A stretch of DNA of 64,000 bases. Origin: Maribellus comscasis (GTDB lineage: Bacteria; Bacteroidota; Bacteroidia; Bacteroidales; Prolixibacteraceae). A program made the position numbers and the translations under genes. Every line of letters begins with the position of its first letter. The stretch's first letter is position 1. The stretch is taken from contig NZ_CP046401.1 in the NCBI RefSeq assembly GCF_009762775.1, forward strand, positions 3,100,001 through 3,164,000, read 5' to 3'. Below are positions 1 to 8,570 of this stretch, piece by piece. Under the pieces are notes generated by a model. The model was not told the origin of the DNA, did no database searches, and saw nothing but the letters and a program-made list of their open reading frames with translations.

Positions 1-995
1 AAATTGACGGAGTGCCGCTTTTTTTGGCTCCAATGGAAGATGTAACCTATAAATCATTTCGTTGGATGTGCAAGAAGTTTGGCGTTGATGTGATGTATAC
101 CGAGTTTGTATCTTCAGAGGCTTTGGTGCGTAATGTTGAAAAATCAAAATTAAAGATGGAGTTGTTTGATTTTGACCGACCGGTTGCAGTACAAATATAC
201 GGACACAATATCGATTCAATGGTTCGTGCTGCTCAGGTGGCTGAGGAATTCAATCCTGATTTTATTGATATCAACTTTGGGTGCCCGATGAAAAAGATAA
301 TTCGCCACGGAGCCGGTGCGGCACTGTTGCAAGATTTGCCCAAAATGCAGAAAATGTCCACAGAAATTGTAAAAGCTGTTCAGGTTCCGGTTACTGCAAA
401 AACACGATTAGGATGGAGCGAAAGTGATAAACCAGTACTTGAAGCGGCACTTCGTTTACAGGATGCGGGGATTCAGGCTCTGGCAATTCACGGCAGGACC
501 CGGGAACAACTTTACACCGGAACCGCAGACTGGACTTTGATTGGTGAAGTAAAAAATCATCCGCAAATCGCTATTCCGATTATAGGAAACGGAGATATCA
601 ACAGCGGAGAAAAAGCCCGGACATTTCTTGAACAGACCGATGTTGATGCCTTGATGATTGGCCGCGGAGCTATCGGAAGACCCTGGTTGTTTAAAGAAAT
701 AAAACACTATCTTAGAACAGGAGAGAACCTGGCGCCTCCAACTGTTGCTGAAGTAGTTGATGTTCTGCGCGGGCAGTTGAAAATGAACCTGGAGTGGAAA
801 GACAACGAGCGCTCCGGGATTTTGATGATGCGTCGTCATTTTGCAAAATATTTTCCGGGCTTGCCTGGTTTCCGCGAACTGAAAATAAAATTACTCACTG
901 CAGAAACCAATACGGAAGTAAACGAAATTCTTGATAAGATCGTTGATATGTATGGGAGTTATCAACCAGACTTTACAAATGCAAGCCTAAAATAA
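1..995 (+). CDS. dus: tRNA-dihydrouridine synthase (DusB-like), 5' end cut by window
   Basis: This FMN enzyme reduces uridine to dihydrouridine in the D-loop of tRNA. The frame is already open at position 3 and the residues before the GTG at 12 (I-D-G) fit the family, so the true start lies outside the window. Near the N-terminus is the family motif APMEDVT, and further on is NFGCP with the catalytic Cys, followed by a Lys-rich segment and GAGAALL. The later KTRLGW, HGRTREQLYTG and GNGDI blocks line the FMN/TIM-barrel face. About 327 residues are visible, close to full length. The stop codon overlaps the next start (TAATG), which suggests translational coupling to the DUF1232 gene. The Dus family is very likely; the exact subfamily (DusB versus other) is less certain. 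Confidence 0.93.
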   Translation, partial: IDGVPLFLAPMEDVTYKSFRWMCKKFGVDVMYTEFVSSEALVRNVEKSKLKMELFDFDRPVAVQIYGHNIDSMVRAAQVAEEFNPDFIDINFGCPMKKIIRHGAGAALLQDLPKMQKMSTEIVKAVQVPVTAKTRLGWSESDKPVLEAALRLQDAGIQALAIHGRTREQLYTGTADWTLIGEVKNHPQIAIPIIGNGDINSGEKARTFLEQTDVDALMIGRGAIGRPWLFKEIKHYLRTGENLAPPTVAEVVDVLRGQLKMNLEWKDNERSGILMMRRHFAKYFPGLPGFRELKIKLLTAETNTEVNEILDKIVDMYGSYQPDFTNASLK

Positions 996-1375
996 TGGAA
1001 AACGAGTATTCTAAATATTATTCTGAAAAGTCGCTCTGGGAAAAAATAAAGAAGTTTTCAAAATCAGCCGGTTCCAAGGTTGTATATGGTGTTTTGTTGC
1101 TTTTTTATGTAATGAAAGACAAAAGTGTGGGGGTGAAAACAAAACTTACTATTGCTGCTGCGCTGGGGTATTTTATTTTGCCAACCGACGGAATTTTTGA
1201 TTTAACGCCTATCATCGGTTATTCTGATGATCTGGGGGTTCTTATTTTTGCCCTTTCTCAGATTTCTGCCAATATAACACCTGAAGTAAAGCAAAACGCC
1301 CGAAATAAACTTGCTGAATGGTTTGGTGAAATAGATGAGAATGAACTTCTTGAACTGGAGAATAAGATATTTTAG
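995..1375 (+). CDS. DUF1232 (YkvA-like) small membrane protein
   Basis: This 126-residue protein has a charged N-terminus and then the DUF1232 core: a hydrophobic helix ending in YFILPTDGIFDLTP, followed by GYSDDLGVL and a second hydrophobic helix. That pattern (LPxDxxPD-like, then the DD-containing helix) defines the family. Its biochemical function is unknown. It starts one base inside the stop of the upstream Dus gene, so the two are almost certainly one transcript. The protein probably sits in or on the inner membrane. Confidence 0.85.
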   Translation: MENEYSKYYSEKSLWEKIKKFSKSAGSKVVYGVLLLFYVMKDKSVGVKTKLTIAAALGYFILPTDGIFDLTPIIGYSDDLGVLIFALSQISANITPEVKQNARNKLAEWFGEIDENELLELENKIF

Positions 1376-1445
1376 GAAAAATTAAAAATCCCTAATTGCA
1401 GGCTCCTTTTTTAACATTCCTTAACTGTTGCAAATAATGTGGCAT

Positions 1446-1453
1446 TAGTTTTG
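1446..1453 (+). promoter_or_regulatory. candidate -7 promoter element (TAGTTTTG)
   Basis: The sequence matches the Bacteroidota -7 consensus TAnnTTTG. A TTG lies 15 bases upstream (1428-1430), shorter than the usual spacing. It would start a transcript with a roughly 170-base structured leader before the TSUP exporter gene. This is a pattern match only. Confidence 0.35.
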
Positions 1454-1498
1454 CATTTATTTAAATATCTAGATATCTAAGGCTGATATAGAACCAGG

Positions 1499-1538
1499 CA
1501 AGTTTACAAACTTGGCTTTTGTTCGTCAGTCGGCGAAC
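1499..1538 (+). other. two small hairpins in the leader region before the TSUP gene
   Basis: Bases 1499-1514 form a near-perfect inverted repeat (CAAGTTT/AAACTTG). Bases 1520-1537 form a second stem (GTTCG/CGAAC) followed by a T-rich run. With the strong hairpin at 1564-1589, the 1454-1600 stretch could be a short structured RNA or an attenuated leader. No known riboswitch class was recognised. Confidence 0.35.
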
Positions 1539-1563
1539 TTGTTTTTTGTTTTCTGTTAGCATG

Positions 1564-1598
1564 AATAGCCGGTATAAAAGCCGGCTATTTTATATTAT
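1564..1598 (+). terminator. intrinsic terminator-like hairpin
   Basis: A perfect 9-bp stem (AATAGCCGG / CCGGCTATT, loop of 8) is followed by a T-rich tract. It lies just upstream of the TSUP start at 1631, so it either ends transcription from the Dus/DUF1232 pair or attenuates the TSUP gene. Confidence 0.7.
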
Positions 1599-1630
1599 TT
1601 TCCATATTTTTGGACTCCAAACTTTTTTTT

Positions 1631-2380
1631 ATGATAGAACAACTGGACTTTACAATAATCCAATGGTTTTTACTGGCTTTTTGCGCAGTACTTGTAGGGA
1701 TGTCTAAAGTTGGTGTTCCGGGTGTTTCGATGCTTGTTGTTCCAACGCTGGCAATTATTTTTGGCGGAAAGGCATCAACAGGAATATTATTACCCATGCT
1801 TATGATGGCTGACTTGTTTGGAGTTGGTTATTACCACAGGCATGCCGAATGGAAATATCTCTGGAAACTGTTGCCCTGGGCATTTATCGGGGTAGGAATT
1901 GCCCTATGGGTTGGGAAAGTGGTAAATGATGAATGGTTTAAGAATATTATTGCGATTTTGGTTTTTGTCTGTATCGGTTTGATGATTTGGAAAGACAGAC
2001 AAAAAGGCAATAATCTATTCCCTGACACCTGGTGGTTTGCTGCAACAATGGGAGTTTTGGGCGGTTTTGCAACTATGATTGGGAACGTGGCAGGTCCTAT
2101 TTTTGCCATTTATCTGCTGGCTATGCATCTTCCCAAAAATAGTTTTATTGGCACTGGCGCATGGTTTTTTCTAATTATCAATTTTTCAAAATTTCCTTTG
2201 CATATTTTTGTGTGGAAGACGATAGACTGGCATACCTTAACCCTCGATATTTTGATGTTGCCGGGAATTGCACTTGGCGCATTCCTTGGTATTAAGCTGG
2301 TAAAAAGATTATCTGAAGATATTTACCGCACGGCAGTAATTATTGTGACAGCTCTGTCGGCATTTTTACTTTTAATTTAA
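1631..2380 (+). CDS. TSUP (TauE/SafE) family membrane transporter
   Basis: A 249-residue hydrophobic protein with about 8 membrane helices and the paired-repeat layout of the TSUP family, which exports sulfite, sulfoacetate and other sulfur or organic anions. The N-terminal repeat has G(M)SKVGVPGVSMLVVP and the second half has GNVAGPIFAIYLL, the equivalent glycine-rich loop. The ATG at 1631 is preferred over an in-frame TTG at 1610, which lies directly behind the terminator-like hairpin. It is followed after 10 bases by a methyltransferase gene on the same strand. The substrate cannot be read from the sequence. Confidence 0.88.
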   Translation: MIEQLDFTIIQWFLLAFCAVLVGMSKVGVPGVSMLVVPTLAIIFGGKASTGILLPMLMMADLFGVGYYHRHAEWKYLWKLLPWAFIGVGIALWVGKVVNDEWFKNIIAILVFVCIGLMIWKDRQKGNNLFPDTWWFAATMGVLGGFATMIGNVAGPIFAIYLLAMHLPKNSFIGTGAWFFLIINFSKFPLHIFVWKTIDWHTLTLDILMLPGIALGAFLGIKLVKRLSEDIYRTAVIIVTALSAFLLLI

Positions 2381-2390
2381 AAGAAATTTT

Positions 2391-3095
2391 ATGGAGGCCT
2401 TACGAAATTTTTTTTACGACAAAAAGGTAGAGAAAGTCCTGGACATTGGTACAGGTACCGGAAAGTTTATTGAGGTTTTGAAGAAGTCATTTTCTGAGGC
2501 AGAATTTTTTGGTGTTGATCCTGATGAAAATTCACTAAAAGAAGCAAAAGAGTGTTTTCCCGATATCGTATTTCAAAAAATGGGGGCAGAAGAGCTTTAT
2601 TTTGAAAATGATTACTTTGATGTAGTCAGCCTTTCAATGGCCTTACACCACCTGCCAAAGGTAAAAAGAGGATTAAAGGAGATAAAACGTGTAGTAAAGC
2701 CACAGGGGTGGATTATTATAAATGAATTGTTTAGCGATAATTTAAATCCGGCACAGGAAGTCCAAAAAATGTATCATCACTTTCGCAGTCGCATTGACAG
2801 GTTGACCGGTGTTAGTCATCGTGAAACCTTCAGAAAGGAGGAAATTCTTCAGATTATCCGGCAGGCAGGAATTTCAATCCAGTTTTTCTTTGAACACAAA
2901 AGAGAGGTTAATTTGATTGAAGAGAAAGGCGCACTTGACAAAATGACGGAAAAGATGAAACAAAAGCTTGAAACAATCAGCGAGCGACCTGAATTTGAAG
3001 AAATGCAGTCACAAATTGAAGAATTCAGGGAGAAGGCGTTGGAGTTTGGCTTTCAACCTGCAACCAATGTGGTAATTGTTGGACGTAAAAAGTAG
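2391..3095 (+). CDS. class I SAM-dependent methyltransferase
   Basis: A 234-residue Rossmann-fold methyltransferase of the UbiE/Methyltransf_11 type. Motif I is VLDIGTGTGKF near residues 16-26, the acidic strand-2 end is GVDPDE, and motif IV/post-motif is DVVSLSMALHHLP followed by the LKEIKRVVKPQGW segment typical of this class. The C-terminal third is charged and helical. It lies 10 bases behind the TSUP gene and is probably cotranscribed. The substrate is unknown. Confidence 0.85.
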   Translation: MEALRNFFYDKKVEKVLDIGTGTGKFIEVLKKSFSEAEFFGVDPDENSLKEAKECFPDIVFQKMGAEELYFENDYFDVVSLSMALHHLPKVKRGLKEIKRVVKPQGWIIINELFSDNLNPAQEVQKMYHHFRSRIDRLTGVSHRETFRKEEILQIIRQAGISIQFFFEHKREVNLIEEKGALDKMTEKMKQKLETISERPEFEEMQSQIEEFREKALEFGFQPATNVVIVGRKK

Positions 3096-3108
3096 TTTAT
3101 AAAAAGAA

Positions 3109-3137
3109 AAGGACCATTTCAAAAAGAAATAGTCCTT
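3109..3137. terminator. bidirectional terminator between convergent genes
   Basis: An inverted repeat AAGGACCATTTC / GAAATAGTCCTT with one mismatch and a 5-base loop sits between the methyltransferase stop (+) and the atpG stop (-). Flanking A and T tracts suit both directions. Confidence 0.75.
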
Positions 3138-3158
3138 GTATATCTGGTGTTTGTCTTT

Positions 3159-4040
3159 TTATCCTTTTAATGCCTCGGCACCACTCACAATTTCCAAAAT
3201 TTCGTTTGTAATAGTTGCCTGACGCGCTTTGTTGTACTGTAAAGTAAGGTCGCCGAGAAGTGCTGTTGCGTTATCAGTTGCCTGATGCATGGCTGTCATA
3301 CGGGCGCCGTGCTCTGCAGCGTTTGAATCGAGAAGTGCTTTGTAAAACTGTATTTTTAATGAACGCGGAATCAGTTCCCGGATGATGTACTCTTTTGAAG
3401 GCTCGTAAATAAAGTCGAAGTTGGTATTTTGTGCTTCATCGTCCTCTTCAATTTCAACCGGCAAAAACTGTTCGCTGGTCTGAACCTGAACAGCTGCATT
3501 TCTAAATTGGTTATAAACCAGTTCAATGCGGTCGTAGCTTCCATCCGCAAATGCTTTCATTATTTCGGAAGCAATTTCGTTTACATTATCGAAAGTCAGT
3601 TCATCAAAAATTTCATTTTTATTTCCCGATACTTTCATTCCACGGTGTTTTAACTGGCGTTCTCCCTGTTTCCCTAAACAGATAAACTCAACCTTACCGA
3701 GCTGAAGTTGCCGGCTGTATTTAGTCTTTACCAGTTCAATGGCCTTTTTAGCAATGTTGGTATTAAAACCGCCGCATAAACCACGGTTGGATGAAACGAG
3801 AATCACCAATACTTTTTCGGGATTACGCCCCTGTGTATAAACCGAGTCTTCAACATTTTCGAGGCTGGCGCTTAATGAAGTTAAAATCTGATGCAGTTTT
3901 TCGGCATACGGACGAATTTGTAAAATAGCATCCTGGGCCTTTTTTAATTTTGCCGCCGAAACCATTTTCATTGCGCTCGTTACCTGCCGGGTAGTTTTTA
4001 CCGATGCAATTCTTGTTCGTATTTCTTTTAAACCAGCCAT
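3159..4040 (-). CDS. atpG: ATP synthase F1 subunit gamma
   Basis: The gamma subunit is the rotating central shaft of F1, coupling c-ring rotation to catalysis. The 293-residue sequence starts MAGLKEIRTRIASVKTTRQ and keeps the diagnostic N-terminal coiled-coil helix (TSAMKMVSAAKLKKAQ). It has the conserved SNRGLCGGFNTN block and a C-terminal helix with HGARMTAMHQATDNA. It is the last gene of the - strand ATP synthase cluster. No beta or epsilon gene follows, which is usual in Bacteroidota, where atpD/atpC are often elsewhere. Confidence 0.97.
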   Translation of the reverse strand: MAGLKEIRTRIASVKTTRQVTSAMKMVSAAKLKKAQDAILQIRPYAEKLHQILTSLSASLENVEDSVYTQGRNPEKVLVILVSSNRGLCGGFNTNIAKKAIELVKTKYSRQLQLGKVEFICLGKQGERQLKHRGMKVSGNKNEIFDELTFDNVNEIASEIMKAFADGSYDRIELVYNQFRNAAVQVQTSEQFLPVEIEEDDEAQNTNFDFIYEPSKEYIIRELIPRSLKIQFYKALLDSNAAEHGARMTAMHQATDNATALLGDLTLQYNKARQATITNEILEIVSGAEALKG

Positions 4041-4065
4041 AATTTATTTGTGAATGTGTTCTTGA

Positions 4066-4109
4066 GTTATTGAGCAACTGAGGTTTTACATCCTCATTTT
4101 CTCAATAAC
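4066..4109 (-). other. nested hairpin between atpA and atpG
   Basis: An outer perfect 9-bp stem (GTTATTGAG / CTCAATAAC) encloses an inner 5-bp stem (TGAGG / CCTCA). It occupies the 89-base gap inside the operon and has no strong U-run, so an mRNA stability or partial attenuation role is more likely than full termination. Confidence 0.5.
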
Positions 4110-4129
4110 CCTTTCACTCCGTTACTTAA

Positions 4130-5710
4130 TTACTTTTTAAACTTTTCTGCAACTTCAGCCGCCACTTTGCGGATGGTTTCCTCACCCTCGGCTGTTAACT
4201 TCCCTTCTTTTAATTCATCTAAAGTTGCTCTGTATTGCATTTCCATCATTTCGAGGAAGTCAGTTTCAAATTCTTTTACTTTCTCAACCGGTACATTTCT
4301 CAGCAACTCTTTTGTTCCGCAATAAATTATTGCCACCTGCTGTTCGATTTTCATCGGAGTATACTGACCTTGTTTTAGTATTTCTACGTTTTTGCGTCCT
4401 TTGTCGAGAACGCGCATGGTAGCTGCGTCAAGGTCGGAACCAAATTTTGAGAAAGCTTCCAGCTCGCGGAATTGAGCCTGGTCGAGCTTCAATGTTCCGG
4501 CGATTTTTTTCATTGCTTTAATCTGCGCACTACCACCCACACGCGAAACCGAAATACCTACGTTAATTGCAGGACGGATACCCGAGTTAAACAGGTTTGA
4601 TTCAAGAAAAATCTGCCCGTCGGTAATTGAAATTACGTTCGTTGGAATATATGCAGAAACGTCTCCTGCCTGTGTCTCAATAATTGGAAGTGCAGTTAAC
4701 GAGCCTCCTCCTTTTACTTTGTCTTTTAAACAATCAGGAAGGTCGTTCATATCTTTTACAATCTCATCGCTTTCGATAACTTTCGCGGCACGTTCCAGCA
4801 AACGGGAGTGTAAGTAGAACACGTCACCCGGATAGGCTTCACGACCCGGAGGACGACGGAGCAACAACGAAACTTCACGATAGGAAACGGCCTGTTTTGA
4901 AAGATCGTCGTAGATAATTAAAGCATCGCGTCCGGTATCCCTAAAATATTCACCAATGGCTGCACCCGCATACGGGGCATAAAACTGAAGAGCCGCCGGG
5001 TCGGATGCAGTTGCTGAAACGATTACTGTATAGTCCATGGCACCATGTTTCTCAAGCGTCGATGCAATATTGGCAACCGTTGAACCTTTTTGTCCGATAG
5101 CCACATAAATACAGTAAACCGGGTTCCCTTTTTCAAAACTTTCGCGCTGGTTGATAATTGTATCAATGGCAACAGCTGTTTTTCCTGTCTGGCGATCGCC
5201 AATAATCAACTCACGCTGGCCCCGGCCAATTGGTATCATGGCATCTATGGCTTTTAATCCTGTCTGAAGCGGTTGTTTTACCGGCTGACGAAATACAACT
5301 CCAGGCGCTTTTCTTTCCAGCGGCATTTCAAATAATTCACCCTGGATGGCACCTTTTCCGTCTATCGGATCTCCAATTGTGTTGATAACACGTCCAAGAA
5401 GATTTTCTCCAACCATGATTGAAGCGATTCTCTGCAATCTTTTAACAGTATCACCTTCTTTAATTTCTTCGGAAGAACCCAACAAAACCGCACCTACATT
5501 GTCTTCTTCTAGGTTTAAAACAATGCCTTTCATTCCGCTGTCGAACTCAATCATTTCGTTCGCTTCTACGTTTGAAAGCCCGTAAATACGTGCAATTCCA
5601 TCACCAACCTCCAAAACGGTTCCAACTTCTTCAAGTTCCGCTTCCGATTTGAAGCCTTCCAATTGTTGTTTCAGAATCTTGGATACTTCAGCAGGTTTAA
5701 TATTTGCCAT
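4130..5710 (-). CDS. atpA: ATP synthase F1 subunit alpha
   Basis: The non-catalytic nucleotide-binding subunit of F1. The 526 residues are normal length. The Walker A motif GDRQTGKT is at residues 171-178, and the [17 protein letters not shown] strand carries the Walker B region. The signature [14 protein letters not shown] is present near residue 380. The N-terminal beta-barrel and C-terminal helical domain are complete. It lies 24 bases downstream of atpH and is cotranscribed with the rest of the cluster. Confidence 0.98.
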   Translation of the reverse strand: MANIKPAEVSKILKQQLEGFKSEAELEEVGTVLEVGDGIARIYGLSNVEANEMIEFDSGMKGIVLNLEEDNVGAVLLGSSEEIKEGDTVKRLQRIASIMVGENLLGRVINTIGDPIDGKGAIQGELFEMPLERKAPGVVFRQPVKQPLQTGLKAIDAMIPIGRGQRELIIGDRQTGKTAVAIDTIINQRESFEKGNPVYCIYVAIGQKGSTVANIASTLEKHGAMDYTVIVSATASDPAALQFYAPYAGAAIGEYFRDTGRDALIIYDDLSKQAVSYREVSLLLRRPPGREAYPGDVFYLHSRLLERAAKVIESDEIVKDMNDLPDCLKDKVKGGGSLTALPIIETQAGDVSAYIPTNVISITDGQIFLESNLFNSGIRPAINVGISVSRVGGSAQIKAMKKIAGTLKLDQAQFRELEAFSKFGSDLDAATMRVLDKGRKNVEILKQGQYTPMKIEQQVAIIYCGTKELLRNVPVEKVKEFETDFLEMMEMQYRATLDELKEGKLTAEGEETIRKVAAEVAEKFKK

Positions 5711-5734
5711 TTTATATTTTTTTTACGCTTTCGG

Positions 5735-6286
5735 TTAATTTTTTAATTCAGTTTCCAATAATGTCTGCTTCACTTTTTTAAGCTGCGTGGCAATACTGGC
5801 ATCATATTGTTTGTCATCCAGTCGCAAAATCATTCCGCCAATAATGTCGGGATTGACCTGCGTTGAAAGCTCTATTTTTGCCGCTAGTTCTTTTTCCATC
5901 AGCTTTTCAACTTTTTCGACTGTATCAGTACTTATTTCCGACGCTGTTGTTAGTATTGCAGATTTTATATTTTGATCTTTCCGGGTGAGTGCAAGGAAAT
6001 TTCTGCAAATTCCCGGAATGTGCACTTCTCTTTTGTTTTTTGCAATCAGGTTAAGAAAGTTTAGTGTAAGTTCATTTACACTCCCTTGAAAGATTGCTGT
6101 AATCAATTCTATTTTTTTTGATGTTTTTACGATTGGGCTTTCCAGCAAAAGAATAAAATCGGCAGAATCTGCTCCGACGGAAGCAACCAACTCAATATCT
6201 GCTTTTAACGGTTCGAGGAGGTTTTTTTCTTTTGCCAGTTCAAAAAAAGCTTTGGCGTATCTTACTGTAATTGCACTTTGGTCCAT
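5735..6286 (-). CDS. atpH: ATP synthase F1 subunit delta
   Basis: The peripheral-stalk subunit that links F1 alpha to the b subunits. The 183-residue protein begins with the VRYAKAFFELAKEKN helix typical of OSCP/delta. It contains NFLNLIAKNKRE and ends with the conserved NPDIIGGMILRLDDKQYDAS segment (D-x-S-I near the C-terminus). It sits between atpF (4-base gap) and atpA, the normal order. Confidence 0.95.
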   Translation of the reverse strand: MDQSAITVRYAKAFFELAKEKNLLEPLKADIELVASVGADSADFILLLESPIVKTSKKIELITAIFQGSVNELTLNFLNLIAKNKREVHIPGICRNFLALTRKDQNIKSAILTTASEISTDTVEKVEKLMEKELAAKIELSTQVNPDIIGGMILRLDDKQYDASIATQLKKVKQTLLETELKN

Positions 6287-6290
6287 AGGA

Positions 6291-6785
6291 TTAATTCAGC
6301 TTAATTTCATCGATTAAACCATCTACCATTTTTTCCTGTTCGCCCTTATTGCCCAATTCTTTTTTTATCACTTTTTCCGCAATAATTACCGACAATTCGG
6401 CTACTTGTTTTTTAATATCGTTAATGGCAGCTGTTTTTTCACTTTGAATTTGCTGGCGTGCCTGTTCGATACTTTTTTGTGTTTCGGCACCGGCTTTTTC
6501 TTTTGCTTCAGCAATAATTTTTTCCTTTATTTCTTTTGCTTCTTTCAGGATTACATCTTTTTCCCTGCGGGCTTCAGCAATAATTTTTTCATTATCTGCT
6601 TTTAAACCTTCCACCTCTTTACGAGCGAGGTCGGCAGAGTTTAATGCATTGGCAATTGATTCTTCCCTGTCTTTTAACGCATTCAGAATTGGTTTCCAGG
6701 CGAATTTCCGGAGAATAAAAAGCACAATTCCGAAAATAATAATCATCCAAAATATTGTGCCGGGATTTGGTGTAACTAAGCCCAT
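6291..6785 (-). CDS. atpF: ATP synthase F0 subunit b
   Basis: A 164-residue stator protein with one N-terminal membrane helix (residues about 9-27, IFWMIIIFGIVLFILRKFAW) and a long Ala/Glu/Lys-rich coiled coil. The coiled coil dimerises and holds delta/alpha against rotation. The length is normal for a simple b subunit, and there is no fused delta domain. It is preceded by a strong hairpin in the gap after atpE. Confidence 0.95.
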   Translation of the reverse strand: MGLVTPNPGTIFWMIIIFGIVLFILRKFAWKPILNALKDREESIANALNSADLARKEVEGLKADNEKIIAEARREKDVILKEAKEIKEKIIAEAKEKAGAETQKSIEQARQQIQSEKTAAINDIKKQVAELSVIIAEKVIKKELGNKGEQEKMVDGLIDEIKLN

Positions 6786-6815
6786 AATTTTAATTTTTTA
6801 AAGTTGCGGCAACTG

Positions 6816-6838
6816 CATCCCCGGCAATCCCGGGGATG
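6816..6838 (-). other. strong hairpin between atpE and atpF
   Basis: A perfect 9-bp GC-rich stem (CATCCCCGG / CCGGGGATG, 5-base loop) lies in the 70-base gap between the c and b genes, followed on the - strand by a small GTTG/CAAC stem. There is no U-run directly after it. It could protect atpE mRNA or trim downstream expression, giving the high c:b ratio. Confidence 0.6.
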
Positions 6839-6855
6839 GCTGCCCATTTTTTTTG

Positions 6856-7131
<276 letters not shown>

Positions 7132-7140
7132 TTATAATTA

Positions 7141-8271
7141 TTAATGATGATCTGCTGTCGCCATTCCAAAATAGAGTGCCGACAACAGTGTAAAAACATA
7201 AGCTTGTATAAACGAAACCAGTACATCCAGCATTAAAATGAACACTGAAAATGCAACTGATATCGGGCTTGCAGCCAATCCAACACCAGCATTAAATAAA
7301 CTGGCGAAAATAAAAATCAGACTCACAAAAACCGTAACAATCATATGACCGGCCATCATGTTGGCAAAAAGTCGTACCATCAAAACAAACGGTTTTGTAA
7401 TTACTCCCGATAGTTCAACAATCGGCATTAATGGCAAAGGAAATTTTAACCACCATGGTACATCCGGGTTATAAATTTCTTTCCAGTAATGTTTGTTTCC
7501 GCTAATGGTAGTAATTGCAAAAGTGAATAATGCCAAAACCATCGTTACAGCAATATTACCTGTTACATTTGCACCAAATGGCGGAATAGGTATCAAACCC
7601 ATAAAATTGTTGATCAGAATAAAAAAGAAAACAGTGAGAAGAAATGGCATAAATTTTTCGTATTTCTTTTCACCAATAGCGGGCTTTGCAACTTCATCAC
7701 GAATAAAAACAATAATTGGCTCCAAAGCATTTTGTAATCCTGAAGGAGCTTTCCCTTTGTTTTTCTTTGCTGATGAAGCAACGGCAAGCAAAACCCAAAT
7801 CAAAATAACAACCGAAACCAATATTCCGGCAACTGTTTTGGTAATTGAAATATCAGTAGGTTTACCTGCTTCCTGCCCTTGTTCGTCAAGCTCTACAATT
7901 TTTCCTTTATTTTCTTCGGTTTGTGAAAGACGAAATCCTTTATAATCCGCATGGCCGTGATGAAATTTGGATGACATAAAAACATGAAAACTTTTGCCAT
8001 CGTGCCATTCCGGTTTTTTGCTGTAAACAATTATTGGCAGCGGAATGCTTATATGCGTATCGCCAAACGAAACGATATGCCAGTCGTGTGCATCGGAAAC
8101 GTGCTCAATCACAAATTCCCCGGCGTTAAACGATTCTTCTTCGTGAGAGCCATCACCATGTGATTCTTCCGCATGTGCTGTATGTTCTTCTGCATGTTGC
8201 GCTAAAGCCGGCACAGAAGAAATCACTGACAAGGCAAGAAATATCCCAAATATCTTCGCGGTTTTCAGCAT
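7141..8271 (-). CDS. atpB: ATP synthase F0 subunit a, with His-rich N-terminal extension
   Basis: The a subunit forms the proton half-channels against the c ring. The conserved Arg is in MVRLFANMMAGH, about residue 300 counting from the ATG at 8271. The C-terminal helices contain the usual SFIQAYVFTLLSALY. The ATG at 8271 gives a clean signal peptide (LKTAKIFGIFLALS...ALAQ). The in-frame TTG at 8301 overlaps a possible promoter element and is less likely. Between the signal and the first core helix there is an extension of more than 100 residues with 14 histidines, predicted to face the periplasm. Such long N-termini occur in Bacteroidota AtpB; the role of the His cluster is unknown. Confidence 0.95.
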   Translation of the reverse strand: MLKTAKIFGIFLALSVISSVPALAQHAEEHTAHAEESHGDGSHEEESFNAGEFVIEHVSDAHDWHIVSFGDTHISIPLPIIVYSKKPEWHDGKSFHVFMSSKFHHGHADYKGFRLSQTEENKGKIVELDEQGQEAGKPTDISITKTVAGILVSVVILIWVLLAVASSAKKNKGKAPSGLQNALEPIIVFIRDEVAKPAIGEKKYEKFMPFLLTVFFFILINNFMGLIPIPPFGANVTGNIAVTMVLALFTFAITTISGNKHYWKEIYNPDVPWWLKFPLPLMPIVELSGVITKPFVLMVRLFANMMAGHMIVTVFVSLIFIFASLFNAGVGLAASPISVAFSVFILMLDVLVSFIQAYVFTLLSALYFGMATADHH

Positions 8272-8540
8272 AGTTTTATCCAGTTTGTCAAGTGTCCACA
8301 AATTTAAAAGAATTTTTTTACCGTCTATGAAAATTTAATTTTTTCCAACAAGAATTAACAATGTCGAAAAACTAGATTTAAAAAGATATGTTAAAGAAAA
8401 TGTTTTAGGTGTTTTTTTTGATGACGCTACATATTGTTTCAATTAAATAGTCATAAAAGCTGAAGGTTTTGCGGATAATTTTACAATCATTTGTGTTATG
8501 TAAAACTGAGTATGATAGTTATTGTTTGTGCCCATTTTAT

Positions 8541-8548
8541 TAAATTTG
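8541..8548 (+). promoter_or_regulatory. candidate -7 element for the TPR/HTH regulator
   Basis: TAAATTTG matches TAnnTTTG and lies 22 bases before the GTG start at 8571; a TTG is 16 bases upstream. The rest of the 8272-8570 spacer between the divergent atpB and regulator genes shows a - strand match (TAAATTTG at 8306-8299) that could serve atpB, and nothing else recognised. Confidence 0.35.
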
Positions 8549-8570
8549 CTGGGTGTAATAAAATGTAGAT

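Noticed and set aside
8272..8301. TTG at 8301 as the atpB start
   Set aside because: The ATG at 8271 gives a standard signal peptide at the correct distance, and the TTG overlaps a possible -7 element.
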